Counted from the first letter of the stretch, positions 9,201 to 19,600 are shown. The stretch: DNA of 64,000 bases from JADCCX01 sp031431475 (GCA_031431475.1 JANPDL010000025.1:124001-188000), one strand, 5' to 3'. Program-made: numbers and translations. Notes: generated from the letters alone by a model not told the origin.

Positions 9201-10384
9201 TGCCACTTGCCCCAGACCAACGCTCCCCACGCTGCCACTGTCAGACCGAACATGATGATGGCCATGGGCAGCGGCGATGTCGTCGTAACCTGTCCCGCGA
9301 TAAAGCTCATGATGGCACCCAGCCCCATCTGCAGGAAGCCGACCGCGCCTGAGGCTGCGCCAGCAGCCTTGGGATCGACACTGACGGCACCCGCGATGGC
9401 ATTGGGCAGCAGAAAGCCGTTACCCATCGCCATGAAAAAACAGGGAACGAAGATCGCGGCGGGGTGCATGACGGGTATCAGCGCCAGCGCCAGCAAAACC
9501 GTCATGCCCAGCACGCCGAGGATGTTGCCGATCAGGATCATGCGCTCACTGCCAAGCTTCTCTGAAAAGCGTCCCGAGCAGAAATTACCCGTCATGTAGC
9601 CGCCGGAAAGGCACACAAACCAGATACCATAAGCCAGCTTGGGCATCTGCATGGCATCGACCACGAGGTAGGGAGCCGCACCAAGAAACGCGAGAAAAGC
9701 AGCTGTTGTGAAGGCCGCGCCCAGCGCATAGCCCAGAAAGCGGCGATTCTGCACGACATGCCAGGACCGTCTCAGCATGTCACCCGTGGTCTGGGTGCTG
9801 ATTGAATCTGGCCGCGTTTCCGGCAGCTTCAGAAGGGTCAGCACAGCTCCGATGGCTCCAACCACCAGCGAGAAGACGAAAATCATCCGCCAGCCATAGG
9901 TGTCGTCGATAAAACCGCCAATCGCCGGTGCCATGAGCGGAGCGATCACCATGCCCATCGTGACATAGCCGATCACGCTGGCAGCGGAATCACGCGGCGC
10001 AAGATCGCGCACGATGGTACGGGAAAGGGCCTGTCCCGCCGTTCCGCCCGCAGCCTGCACGATGCGCGCGGCAACCAGCAGCATGATGCTTGTGGCGAAG
10101 GTGGCGGCGAGGCACGCCATCACATACAGCGCCAGCGATCCCAGCAGCACCGGGCGGCGACCAAACCTGTCCGCCAGTCCGCCGATGAAAAGCTGCGAAA
10201 TTGCCTGCGATGCCAGGAACAATGAGAGCGTCAGTTGTACCTCGCTGCGCGAGGCGCCCAGTGCCGCCGCAAGCCCAGGCATGGAAGGCATCAGGATGTT
10301 GAGCGCCAGTGGTCCGATCATCGAGACGATGATCAGAACAGGCAGCAGGCTACGCAGGAGCGTCTGATTGCTGGTTTCGTTCAC
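9197..10384 (-). CDS. MFS transporter, Bcr/CflA-like
   Basis: A 395-residue 12-helix major facilitator protein. The loop 2-3 signature GGLADRFGRRPVLLG and the motif C-like region RIVQAAGGTAGQALSRTIVRDL fit the Bcr/CflA drug-efflux branch. The start is GTG 10384, overlapping the stop of the upstream peptidase gene by 4 nt; longer readings run into that gene. Family members mostly export drugs, but operon placement between a peptidase and AcnX suggests a small peptide or amino-acid derivative as substrate (inference). Confidence 0.85.
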   Translation of the reverse strand: MNETSNQTLLRSLLPVLIIVSMIGPLALNILMPSMPGLAAALGASRSEVQLTLSLFLASQAISQLFIGGLADRFGRRPVLLGSLALYVMACLAATFATSIMLLVAARIVQAAGGTAGQALSRTIVRDLAPRDSAASVIGYVTMGMVIAPLMAPAIGGFIDDTYGWRMIFVFSLVVGAIGAVLTLLKLPETRPDSISTQTTGDMLRRSWHVVQNRRFLGYALGAAFTTAAFLAFLGAAPYLVVDAMQMPKLAYGIWFVCLSGGYMTGNFCSGRFSEKLGSERMILIGNILGVLGMTVLLALALIPVMHPAAIFVPCFFMAMGNGFLLPNAIAGAVSVDPKAAGAASGAVGFLQMGLGAIMSFIAGQVTTTSPLPMAIIMFGLTVAAWGALVWGKWQ

Positions 10385-12201
10385 AGCGCGGCGCAGGCCG
10401 CTTTGAGCCAGAACCGTGTTGGCGCATCGACAAGTGGGCCGATCACCTTCAGCACGCGGGAATGGTAGGCGTTCAGCCAGCGCCGCTCTGTCTCTGTCAA
10501 CAAGCTCACCTTGATCAGCCGCCGGTCGATAGGACACAGCGTCAGCGTCTCGAAACCTAGCATCTTGCGCTCGGCTTCGGGAATCGTCCTTTCCTCCACC
10601 AGAACGAGGTTCTCGATGCGGATGCCATAGTGTCCGGTCTTGTAATAGCCTGGCTCGTTCGAAAGCATCATGCCCGCTTCCAGTGGCGTGGTTCCCAGTT
10701 TCGCAATGCGCTGCGGCCCCTCGTGCACGCCGAGGTAGCTGCCGACGCCATGGCCCGTGCCATGATCGAATTCCAGCCCGACCTGCCAGAGGAATTGCCT
10801 GGCAAAACTGTCAAGCTGCGCACCGCTCACACCCTTGGGAAATACAGCAAGCGAGATTGCGATCATGCCTTTCAGCACGCGTGTGTTGCGATCCATCATC
10901 TCAGCCGTGGGTTTGCCGATGGCGATGGTGCGGGTGATGTCGGTCGTGCCATCGACATATTGCCCGCCTGAGTCAACGAGATAGATGCCTTTAGTGATGC
11001 GGCGGTTCGAGCCCTCATTCACGCGGTAATGCGGCAGCGCGGCATTCGGGCCAGCCGCCGAGATCGTGTCGAAGGAGATTTCTTTCAGCTTGCCAGTCTC
11101 GCGACGGAACCCCTCCAGCGCAATGGCGGCGGTGATCTCTGTGAGCTTGCCCTTGGGCGCTTCGGCATCAAGCCAGCAGAGGAAGCGTACCATAGCCGCG
11201 CCATCGCGGATTTGCGCGCCACGAGCACCATCGCATTCCGCCCGGTTCTTGACTGCCTTGAGCAGCGCTATCGGATTGGTGCCGATATCTGCCATGCCGC
11301 CAGCGCTTTTCAGATGATCCACCAGTGCAGCACTGGCACTCTCGCGGTCGAAGCGCACTTTGGCTTTCGCAGTACCCAGCTTCTCTAGAGCCCGCTCGAG
11401 GGCCAGCGGCTCACGCACATCTGCCATATCTTCAAGTGACGCCCGCACTCTGTTGGAAAGCTTGCGGCCATCCAGAAACAGCTGCGGTCGACCTTCCTTT
11501 GGCAAAACGGCATATCCGATGGGCAGGGGCATGTGGGACACGTCCCCGCCCCGGATATTGAACAGCCATGCGATGCCAGTCGGATCTGTGATCGCCAGTG
11601 CATCCAGTTGCTCTTTCACGAGCCACCGCCGGAGTTCATCAATCTTTGCCTTGCTCGCGACCCCGGCGAGCTTTGCGGGATGCGGCGTGACCTGAGCTAA
11701 AGGTGCCTCCGGACGCTCCGTCCAAAGCACATCCACCGCATTTGGCTCGGACGGTATGAGTTGAAAACCAATCCTGTCGGCCACGGTTTGAAACCGCTGC
11801 AGTCCGTCTGGCGTCTGGCGTCGCGGATCATAGCCGATTCGCGCGCCAGGTTTGGTATGTGCACCCAGCCATTCCTGCGGTGGATGATCGATGATCGAGA
11901 CTGGCGTGAAAGCGCTCTGGTCGATCTGGGCCGCCAACTGTTGAGTGTACCGTCCGTCCGAAAATACGGCCGCTTTCTGCATCAGAACAATACCGAATCC
12001 TGCGGAACCTGTGAAACCGGAGAGCCAGGCCAACCGCTCTTCGCTTGCCGGAAGATACTCGTTCTGATGCTCATCAGCCCGTGCCACCAGATAGCCATCA
12101 AGCTTGCGCTCTTTCAGAAGAGTTCTGAGCGCCTTGAGTCGCGCGGCTCCGGATTTGCCATCGGATTTTTCGTGAAAAGACTGAAACTGTGCGGTCAACA
12201 T
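10381..12201 (-). CDS. Xaa-Pro aminopeptidase (aminopeptidase P family, M24B)
   Basis: A 606-residue cytosolic metallopeptidase releasing the N-terminal residue before proline. It has two creatinase-like N-terminal domains and then the pita-bread catalytic domain. The dinuclear metal ligands are visible: the aspartates in LVDSGGQYVDGTTDITRT, the histidine in GTGHGVGSYLGVHEGP, and the glutamates in SNEPGYY and IRIENLV. The length matches the large three-domain aminopeptidase P. It is first in the operon with the MFS and AcnX genes. No signal peptide is seen. Confidence 0.93.
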   Translation of the reverse strand: MLTAQFQSFHEKSDGKSGAARLKALRTLLKERKLDGYLVARADEHQNEYLPASEERLAWLSGFTGSAGFGIVLMQKAAVFSDGRYTQQLAAQIDQSAFTPVSIIDHPPQEWLGAHTKPGARIGYDPRRQTPDGLQRFQTVADRIGFQLIPSEPNAVDVLWTERPEAPLAQVTPHPAKLAGVASKAKIDELRRWLVKEQLDALAITDPTGIAWLFNIRGGDVSHMPLPIGYAVLPKEGRPQLFLDGRKLSNRVRASLEDMADVREPLALERALEKLGTAKAKVRFDRESASAALVDHLKSAGGMADIGTNPIALLKAVKNRAECDGARGAQIRDGAAMVRFLCWLDAEAPKGKLTEITAAIALEGFRRETGKLKEISFDTISAAGPNAALPHYRVNEGSNRRITKGIYLVDSGGQYVDGTTDITRTIAIGKPTAEMMDRNTRVLKGMIAISLAVFPKGVSGAQLDSFARQFLWQVGLEFDHGTGHGVGSYLGVHEGPQRIAKLGTTPLEAGMMLSNEPGYYKTGHYGIRIENLVLVEERTIPEAERKMLGFETLTLCPIDRRLIKVSLLTETERRWLNAYHSRVLKVIGPLVDAPTRFWLKAACAAL

Positions 12202-12298
12202 CTCTCAAAATTAGGACTGCTTGCGCCGGGTGTCGAGAGTTTCATCACCGTATTGCCGTGACAAAGTGCAACTGACTGTTTGAGATGCATAAATCGCA

Positions 12299-12304
12299 TA
12301 TAAT
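12299..12304 (+). promoter_or_regulatory. Possible -10 element for the DUF1127 gene
   Basis: A perfect TATAAT stands in the AT-rich 250-base gap between the divergent peptidase gene and the DUF1127 gene. No good -35 lies 16-18 nt upstream, so an alternative sigma factor or an activator may be needed. This is a weak call. Confidence 0.3.
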
Positions 12305-12404
12305 GACCAAATTATTTAAATAGATATGCGTTAAATGCATGTCTGCGAGTCGAACTCTGGCCTACCGCACTGCAACATAAGCACCCATCTTGAACACATA
12401 AGAA

Positions 12405-12445
12405 AAAAGGAAACGCAGGGCTCCTTTTGCATCCAACCCTAGGAG
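12405..12445 (+). promoter_or_regulatory. Leader with two competing hairpins over the DUF1127 ribosome site
   Basis: AAAAGGA (405-411) is perfectly complementary to TCCTTTT (422-428). The overlapping CTCCT (421-425) is perfectly complementary to the Shine-Dalgarno AGGAG (441-445), which is 8 nt from the ATG. The two pairings exclude each other. This could be a translation switch or chance; only the complementarity is observed. Confidence 0.3.
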
Positions 12446-12453
12446 AACATTCC

Positions 12454-12663
12454 ATGGCCACTCTTGCTTTCAACACCAGCAGCTTTGCTGAACCCGCTGG
12501 CGAAACCGCCGCCACAAAGCCGTCGTTCTTCGGTCGGCTCCTGCAGGCGATGATGGAATCACGCCAGCGCCAGGCCGATATCGAGGTGCGCCGCGCAATG
12601 GCGCTCTATGGCGAGCCGAAAGATCGGCTGGACTACGCCATGCTGCCTTTTGCAGGCGAATAG
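12454..12663 (+). CDS. DUF1127 small protein
   Basis: 69 residues. The C-terminal part is the arginine-rich helix typical of DUF1127: FFGRLLQAMMESRQRQADIEVRRAMALYG. In other alphaproteobacteria such proteins bind RNA and affect RNA turnover, phosphate or stress responses; the role here is unknown. ATG 12454 has AGGAG at 8 nt spacing. A 35-codon gene follows 37 nt downstream, likely in the same transcript. Confidence 0.8.
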   Translation: MATLAFNTSSFAEPAGETAATKPSFFGRLLQAMMESRQRQADIEVRRAMALYGEPKDRLDYAMLPFAGE

Positions 12664-12700
12664 ACAGTTCTCGCCATTCACTTTCTCAAGGAGAAAACCC

Positions 12701-12808
12701 ATGATCTACTTTTTGATCGCTTTTGTGGCAAACACTCTCGAAATCATCAATGATGCCCGAAAGTTGCGCTCAGACATGAACCGCAAGCATGGCTGGATGG
12801 CTGAATAA
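12701..12808 (+). CDS. 35-residue small protein, probably membrane-associated
   Basis: Short gene with a strong ribosome site (AAGGAGA about 8 nt before ATG 12701) and a TAA stop. The product begins with a hydrophobic segment MIYFLIAFVANTLEII, followed by a basic amphipathic tail (ARKLRSDMNRKHGW). This pattern suits a single-pass or peripheral membrane microprotein. Its position behind the DUF1127 gene suggests co-expression. No family is recognised. Confidence 0.6.
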   Translation: MIYFLIAFVANTLEIINDARKLRSDMNRKHGWMAE

Positions 12809-12829
12809 GCACCAGGTTACTTCCCATAT

Positions 12830-13777
12830 TCAGTCCAGCAAATTCAGGAGTGGCCTTGCGGCCGCTCCTTTGCGTCTGAGGATCAATGCGGCCCATCCTT
12901 CGATGTCTATACGCTCCATGAGAGCGAAGCCTTGGCCACGGTAGGCCGTAAGCACACCAGCCACATCCTTCGCCAGCAGACCGGACAGAATCAGGCGCGC
13001 GTCAGAAGTCGCAACCCTAGCCAGTGACGGTGCCAGCAGTCGAAGTGGTTTTGCCAGGATATTCGCGAAAATCAGGTCATAAGGTGCCCCGTCCATCAGA
13101 TTTCGGTGCACCACACCGACAGCGGTTACCGGCCTGACATAGGCTCCGGCCCGGTTGGCAACCGCGTTCTGGCGCGACGTCGCGGTCGAAACCGGATCGA
13201 TGTCTCCGGCGGCCACGCGTCGCTTTAATGCCCGCGCCGCCGCGATGGCGAGAACGCCTGTACCAGTCCCCACATCCAGCACATTGCGTGGCGGCTTGCG
13301 CTTCAGCTCCCGGTCGAGAAATTCCAGACAGCCCCGCGTGGTGCCGTGATGGCCTGTGCCAAAGGCCAGCGCTGCCTCGATTTCGATCGCGATGTCGTTG
13401 GCGCGGATGGCTGGGCGATCATGGCTGCCGTGCACGAGAAATCGTCCGGCGCGCACGGGCCTCAAACCGTCGAGTGAGGCCGCGATCCAGTCCTTGGCTG
13501 CAATGCGGTCAAAGCTGGCACTGGCGGCCGCGATTTTACCTGGGCCATCGCCCAAAGCCACAACGATCAGATCACGCATCAATGCCTGATCGGGTGCTGT
13601 TGTGAAGAATACTTCGACCAGCCAATGCGTTTCATCTGCCGATTCAAATGCGGCAACCGCATTTTCATCGGCATCCAGCATCTCGCCGAGCTGACTCGCA
13701 AGCTTCATCGCTGTCGCCATATCGGTCGGCAACCGCATCACATGGGTGGTATTGGAGGGAACAAGACCTTCGCGCAT
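12830..13777 (-). CDS. prmA: Ribosomal protein L11 methyltransferase PrmA
   Basis: SAM-dependent methyltransferase that modifies L11 at several amino groups. Family landmarks are AFGTGHHGTTRGCLEFL, the SAM-binding motif LDVGTGTGVLAIAAARA, GDIDPVSTATSRQNA, and the catalytic-loop motif FANILAKPLRLLAP. The 315-residue length is typical. It is transcribed towards the DUF1127 pair. Gene order M24 peptidase - DUF1127 - prmA is familiar in this order of bacteria. Confidence 0.94.
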   Translation of the reverse strand: MREGLVPSNTTHVMRLPTDMATAMKLASQLGEMLDADENAVAAFESADETHWLVEVFFTTAPDQALMRDLIVVALGDGPGKIAAASASFDRIAAKDWIAASLDGLRPVRAGRFLVHGSHDRPAIRANDIAIEIEAALAFGTGHHGTTRGCLEFLDRELKRKPPRNVLDVGTGTGVLAIAAARALKRRVAAGDIDPVSTATSRQNAVANRAGAYVRPVTAVGVVHRNLMDGAPYDLIFANILAKPLRLLAPSLARVATSDARLILSGLLAKDVAGVLTAYRGQGFALMERIDIEGWAALILRRKGAAARPLLNLLD

Positions 13778-13836
13778 GCCGAGCGCTGTAGCAGCAAGCT
13801 TTGAGCGCGGCTACGGCTTGCACCTGTCGATTTTGA

Positions 13837-14298
13837 TCACGGCGTCGCGGCGGCAACCTGCTTGCCCGGCGCGGTGACTTCCGCTTCGCCCGAGATGACG
13901 ACCTCGCTGAAGCCGAAGAAGCGTCCCACTACGAGTTGCACGGTGGCATCATAGGTCACAAGCGCCGTGTTGCCGCGACCGCTCTGCGTCACGCTGACAT
14001 CGATATCATCCATTGAAACTTCGCTGTCTGTCCACACTGTCTTGGCAAAACGCTTCTGGCAGATGTGCTGGCGCTCAGAAGGGCGCACCGCAGCGGCAGC
14101 TTCGAAAGCAGCCAAATGAGCCACGCGGTCAAGTGAATCGCGCACGGAGTTGATGCGATCCATGTCGAGCAGAACGCCGCCGACAAGAAGCAGCGCAACG
14201 GTGGCGGCGAGCAAACCCTTTACACCTCGTGCCCCGGATGCCGGGACAGAGCCTTCCAATTCCCTGTCAGCCACGTCAAACCCCTTCGAACCCGGCAT
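13837..14298 (-). CDS. Hypothetical single-pass membrane protein
   Basis: 153 residues. A charged N-terminal tail of about 25 residues is followed by one transmembrane helix (GLLAATVALLLVGGVLLDM), then an exported domain with a predicted beta-rich C-terminal half (NTALVTYDATVQLVVGRFFGFSEVVISGEAEV). The topology and content recall TadE/TadG-type pilus pseudopilins, but no conserved motif is certain and no tad genes are nearby. It lies 60 nt upstream of prmA on the same strand. Confidence 0.6.
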   Translation of the reverse strand: MPGSKGFDVADRELEGSVPASGARGVKGLLAATVALLLVGGVLLDMDRINSVRDSLDRVAHLAAFEAAAAVRPSERQHICQKRFAKTVWTDSEVSMDDIDVSVTQSGRGNTALVTYDATVQLVVGRFFGFSEVVISGEAEVTAPGKQVAAATP

Positions 14299-14399
14299 CG
14301 GTCATTGCCAACGCTTCTATTGGTTCATGGGTGAATTGACGCTGAATGAAGCCGTCAGGTCAATGGCAGGAATGCACGATGCGTGAATTCTCAACGGGC

Positions 14400-14948
14400 T
14401 CAGTTAAATTCGAGCGATTTTGCAGGCATTGCAACGCCTGCACCCAGCATTTCGGGCTGCGGCAAGGCGGAATGAGCCGCTTTCATCATCGCCAGATTGG
14501 CCAGAACATCAGTCGGGAAAGGCGCGGCGCGGCGAGTCGCCATATCGACATTGATCGAGAGATTCTCACACGCGGCAGCCAGCCAGCCCTCAACAGCATG
14601 GCGGATTTCCATCACGTAATGCAATCGCTTGTCATCGAAATCGATCAGCTGGAGCGTTACCCGGATCTGGTTGTCCAGCGTAAGCTCGCGACGATAGCGA
14701 ATTCGGCTTTCGACCAGAAAGAACGAATGATTATGGTCCCTGATGTAATCCGGCCCCAGTCCGCAGATCCCGAAGGCCTCGTCGACGGCGCGGTCAAACA
14801 GCATATTGTAGTAAGCCATATTCAGATGGCCGTTATAATCGATCCAATCCTTCTCGATCTCCATCCGGGACGAAACGAAGGGTGCGAAGAACAAAGCTGG
14901 TGTTTCATGCCCTGGAACAAGCGGGTCTGACGCGGAATTCATCAACAT
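14400..14948 (-). CDS. Hot-dog fold acyl-CoA thioesterase
   Basis: 182 residues with the 4-hydroxybenzoyl-CoA thioesterase signature WIDYNGHLNMAYYNMLFDRAVDEAF, where the aspartate of the first motif is the usual catalytic base. It probably hydrolyses an acyl-CoA in the cytosol; the substrate cannot be told. ATG 14948 has GGGAG 6 nt upstream. It is divergent from the dehydrogenase gene at 15165. Confidence 0.85.
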   Translation of the reverse strand: MLMNSASDPLVPGHETPALFFAPFVSSRMEIEKDWIDYNGHLNMAYYNMLFDRAVDEAFGICGLGPDYIRDHNHSFFLVESRIRYRRELTLDNQIRVTLQLIDFDDKRLHYVMEIRHAVEGWLAAACENLSINVDMATRRAAPFPTDVLANLAMMKAAHSALPQPEMLGAGVAMPAKSLEFN

Positions 14949-15164
14949 GGCTGCTCCCTGACGGCGGTTCGGTCATGTGCTGTTGTGTAGAGGAGCTGCT
15001 TGTTGGCAGCTTTATTCTCAAGCGTTGATTGCAGGCTATGGAATTCTTGTGACAGTATCCTGAATGGGTCATACAAAAGATCAGTTTCATACAGGCTTGT
15101 TCAAATGACGGTCTGGTTCTGTTGATGGATCAGCATCCAGCAGGAATGTTGAGGGAAAACCGCC

Positions 15165-16580
15165 ATGAATGCGCATTTAAAGCCCGAGGCGAACCGCCCG
15201 CATCCGGACACCATCGCGGCAGTCATCGCAGAGCTGATAAAAGGTTACGGCAACCGCTGCGTCACCTCGCAGTCCGTGCGCGAGCAGCACGCCAACACGT
15301 TGACCTGGACCGAGAACCAGCCGCCGGATGCTGTGGTCTATCCCATGACGACGGACGAGGTGGTCGGAATCGTCAAGCTTTGTGCCGCCCATAAGGTGCC
15401 GATCATTGCGTTCGGAACGGGATCGTCCTTCGAGGGCCACGTGAATGCGCCACTCGGCGGAATTTCCGTCGATACCTCGATGATGAAGGCCATCAAGGAG
15501 GTTCATGCGGAGGATCTGGATTGCGTCATCGAGCCAGGCGTCACCCGCAAGCAGCTCAACGAATATCTGCGCGATCAGGGCTTGTTCTTCCCCATAGACC
15601 CAGGCGCGGATGCCTCGATCGGCGGCATGACTGCAACGCGGGCGTCCGGCACCAATGCGGTGCGCTACGGCACGATGAAGGATAATGTCATCGCGCTCAA
15701 AGCTGTGCTTGCCAACGGTGATGTCATCACAACAGCAACGCGCGCCAAGAAAACATCAGCAGGTTATGACCTGACGCGACTCTTCGTAGGTTCGGAAGGC
15801 ACACTGGGCATTATCACCGAGATTACCCTGAAATTGCAGGGTATTCCCGAGGCAATCTCGGCGGCGATCTGCTCGTTCACGACAATCAAGGATGCCTGCG
15901 ACACCGCGATCCTGACAATTCAAAGCGGCATCCCGATTGCGCGTGTTGAACTGCTGGATGCCGCCGCTGTGCGCGCCACCAACATGTACTCCAAACTCAC
16001 CCTGCCTGAGAGCCCGATGCTGCTGGTCGAGTTCCACGGCAGTGAATCCTCCGTGAAAGAGCAGGCCGAGCGCTTCGGAGAGATCGCGGAAGGCTTCGGC
16101 AGTTCCAACTTCCAGTGGACCACCAAGCCAGAGGAGCGCACCAGGCTTTGGCAGGCGCGGCATGATTCCTACTGGGCATCGATGGCGCTGCGCCCCGGGG
16201 CGAAGGGCATCTCCACAGATGTCTGCGTTCCGATTTCGCGCCTGGCGGAATGTGTGGAGGAATCGATCAAGGACCTGGAAACGACAGGCTTGATCGGCCC
16301 CATCGTCGGCCACGTAGGCGATGGCAATTTCCATGTCCTGCCGCTGATCGACATGGACAGCCCCGAAGAGATCGAGAAGGGTAAGGCCTACGTTGGTCGG
16401 CTCGTCGAGCGTGCGCTGGCCATGGGCGGCACATGCACGGGCGAGCATGGCGTGGGGCAGGGCAAGATGAAGTATCTGGAGAAAGAGCTCGGCGCCGAAA
16501 CTCTGAATACGATGCGCCTGATCAAGCGCGCGTTGGACCCCGACAATATCATGAACCCCGGCAAGATCGTCGCAGTCTGA
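15165..16580 (+). CDS. FAD-linked D-lactate/glycolate-type dehydrogenase (GlcD/DLD family)
   Basis: 471 residues. The N-terminal PCMH FAD-binding domain includes PIIAFGTGSSFEGHVNAPLG and PGADASIGGMTATRASGTNAVRYG. The C-terminal FAD-oxidase domain has the active-site run VGHVGDGNFHVLP and the closing CTGEHGVGQGKMKYLE and DPDNIMNPGKI. These fit cytochrome-linked D-lactate dehydrogenases and GlcD; the exact 2-hydroxy acid is undecided. No glcE/glcF neighbours are seen, which favours a stand-alone D-lactate dehydrogenase. Confidence 0.9.
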   Translation: MNAHLKPEANRPHPDTIAAVIAELIKGYGNRCVTSQSVREQHANTLTWTENQPPDAVVYPMTTDEVVGIVKLCAAHKVPIIAFGTGSSFEGHVNAPLGGISVDTSMMKAIKEVHAEDLDCVIEPGVTRKQLNEYLRDQGLFFPIDPGADASIGGMTATRASGTNAVRYGTMKDNVIALKAVLANGDVITTATRAKKTSAGYDLTRLFVGSEGTLGIITEITLKLQGIPEAISAAICSFTTIKDACDTAILTIQSGIPIARVELLDAAAVRATNMYSKLTLPESPMLLVEFHGSESSVKEQAERFGEIAEGFGSSNFQWTTKPEERTRLWQARHDSYWASMALRPGAKGISTDVCVPISRLAECVEESIKDLETTGLIGPIVGHVGDGNFHVLPLIDMDSPEEIEKGKAYVGRLVERALAMGGTCTGEHGVGQGKMKYLEKELGAETLNTMRLIKRALDPDNIMNPGKIVAV

Positions 16581-16689
16581 AGGCGGCAGGAGGTCGTGTT
16601 TCCAACGCATTGCTGCGATATGGGCTGGATAACGAATCGCAACGGGAATCGCGCGATGCAGAACGAGTTTTCGAGCGGAGGACGGCGCG

Positions 16690-19600
16690 TTGCGTGATCT
16701 GCTCACAGGCCTCGCGATCCTGCTGCTACTGTGTCTGACCGGGGCGCTGATCGCCCCGCATGTCATCGACTGGGACAGCCGCCGGGCCATAATTTCGGCG
16801 GAACTTTCCAAAGTCTTGAGCCAGCCAGTAACGATCAATGGTCCGATTGGAGTGGAACTGCTTCCGATTCCCACCCTGAAACTCTCCCACATTAGCCTTG
16901 GTGAAGGCGGTAATATTCAGGGTAGTATCGGTCGTTTTCGTCTGCGCGTTGCTGTTCCGCCGCTATTGCGCGGCGAAATTCGCATCACGCAGGCATTGTT
17001 GCAAGGTGCCGATCTGACAATCATTCCTGTCATCACCGCTTCGAAAAGCCTGTCGCCCGTCTCTGGTAACTGGACCTCGGTCGGTTTCGACAAATTGCTG
17101 ATTCAGGATTCGCGCCTCAGCCTTGCACGCCCTGATGGAGCCGAACCGCTGCGGGCCGAGCGAATGGACGGACAGATCGAGGCAACATCGCTTCTCGGTC
17201 CTTTCCGCGGTTCGATCGGGTTTGATTTGCAAGGTGGGCGGCGGTCGTTGCGGTTTTCCACAGGTCGCGTCGAGGGCAATGCTCTCCGGTTGAAGGCGCT
17301 GCTGGAACATGAGCTTGTTGCCGCGCGCACCGAGTATGACGGGCTGCTGCGCTACGAGAATGGCGCTTTGGGAGGCGAGGGATCTCTTGCTGCTAGCGGC
17401 AATGCCGCAATTCCGGCGGGAGATGGCATGCGTCATGTGATTTGGCGTCTGGCCGCGAAGGTGAGGGGCTCTGGCCCGGCGGCGTCGCTCGACAATATCG
17501 AACTGGTGCTGGGCAATACCGAGCGTCAGACCATTTTCACGGGCAATGGCGATATCGATCTTTCGCGCCCCAGTCCTGCTAAGATTATTCTGTCGACGCG
17601 CCAGATCGATCTAGATCGCTTGCTGGGCGGCGAGGACAGCAAGCTGACCCAGAGCCCGGAAAAGCTCTTGCGCGCCATGGCTTCATCCGCAAGTTCGTCA
17701 GAACAGCGGCTGGCCGTCTTGGGCGATCTCGATGTCACGGTTGGTTCCGTGCTTGTCGGGGGGGATGTTATTATTGGTCAGCGGCTGGTTCTGCATGCAG
17801 AAGCCGGGCGTATTGGCCTGCGCCATATCTCGGGCGAGTTGCCCGGACGGACCCAGATCCGGCTCGAAAGCAGTACAGAGGCATCCAGCGACACACTCGC
17901 TGGAAAGCTTTCACTGGAGAGCCGTGACCTTGCCAAACTGTCGGCATGGTATCACAGCGTGCCGCCCCGCCCCGTTGCCCTGCGAAGTCTGAACCTGCAG
18001 GGAGACCTCAGGCAAGGCCCGCAGGAGATCAGCATCACAAATGCTGCGCTCGTTGCCGACGACATGCGTCTCGCTGGCTCTATCCAGCTGACCACAGCGG
18101 GCGAACGGCAAAAACTGACGTTGCGCTTGACAGCTGATCAGCTTGATATCGTCAAGCTTCCGGAATTGCCAGGTGGCGAGAACGCAGCCAACTGGGATCT
18201 GGATCTGGGCGTCGAGGCCCGTCGGGTGCGCTATGCCGGTGTTGGAGCAGGCGATATCAAACTTCGTTTTCGCCGCGAGGGAGACGCGTCTTTCCTCGAT
18301 GAGTTGCGCATCACCAATCTGGGCGGTGCTAATCTGACGGCCAGCGGCATGCTGAGCGGGTCCGCACCAAAGCTTCAAGCGCGCCTGCAGGCGGCGCGTC
18401 TTGAGGCCTTGTTGCAACTCGCGGACCGGCTATCCTCGCATCCCGCCATGCCGCTGCTGGCGTCTCGCGCCGACAGTCTCGCCCCCGCTGATCTGACGAT
18501 TGGGTTGGCGGCGGACGACGCACTTGCCGGACATCGTATTCTGACTATCCGTGGCAATGCCAACGCAACCGACATCGATGTTTCTGCACGCATCCGCACA
18601 AATGGCGCACTCGCGGACGGCAGCGCCCTGACCGTCGAGATAAAATCAAAGAGTCCGGCTACTCTCATCCGCCAGATTGGCCTGGAAGCCATTCCGATCA
18701 CAGGTGCGGGAACGGTCGATTTGCGTCTAATGGGCAGCGGTCTCTCCAGTGGCATTACAGCGGCAAACTGGTCGATGAAAGGCACGTTTGCAGGATTGGC
18801 AATCGACGTTGCGGCAAAACAGACAGTCAACCCTGCCGAACCCCTGAACGGCAGCATCCGGCTTTCTGCGACTGATCTTGCTCCTCTCGCGCAAACGCTT
18901 CTGATCGCGGTTCCCGCAGTCTCTCCGGGCCAGAACTTCGCACTCACCGCAGGGTTTGACCTACGCGGGTACCGCATCACCCTGCGGGAGTTTGATCTGA
19001 CATCCGGCGGCTCCAGAACGCGGGGCGAGATCACCTTCAATCTGGCCGAGTTCGGGCGCGTCTCAGGACAGCTGCGCATGGGACGCCTTGATGCGTCGGC
19101 TTTCGCACCACTGATCTTCGGCGAACCGCAGGGGGAGGGGTTGCCCCAGATCTGGGGTGCGGCGCGGTTCAGTGCACCGGCAGCCATCACGTTGCCGGGT
19201 GATCTGTGGATCGAGGCCGAAGGGGTCGATCTTGGCGATGGTCTGGTGATCAATAATCCTAAGTTTGTGCTGCGGTTCGAGAGTGGGCTGATCTACATCG
19301 ATCACGGCGAAGGAGAGTGGATGAATGGCCGCCTGAAGGCACAAGCCACACTCCGCCGCAATCACCACACCGTCAGCATCACCGGGCGCTTCGGCCTGGA
19401 GGGCTGGCATCTGGACCGCATTCCCGTTCTGACTGCCAATGGCGGATTGCGCGGGCGGGCTTCGGCACAACTGGATCTCAGCGCTACTGGCGAGAGCCCG
19501 CTGGCGCTGATGACGGCGCTGGCGGGCAACGGCCGTCTCGATATTCAGACCGCCGAAGTGTCGGGTCTGGCGACGGGAGCGCTGGATAGTATTCTCAAAA

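Noticed and set aside
15756..16892. Minus-strand open frame of 378 codons opposite the FAD-linked dehydrogenase
   Set aside because: Antisense shadow of a well-supported gene; spans the gap into the AsmA gene without any start signal.
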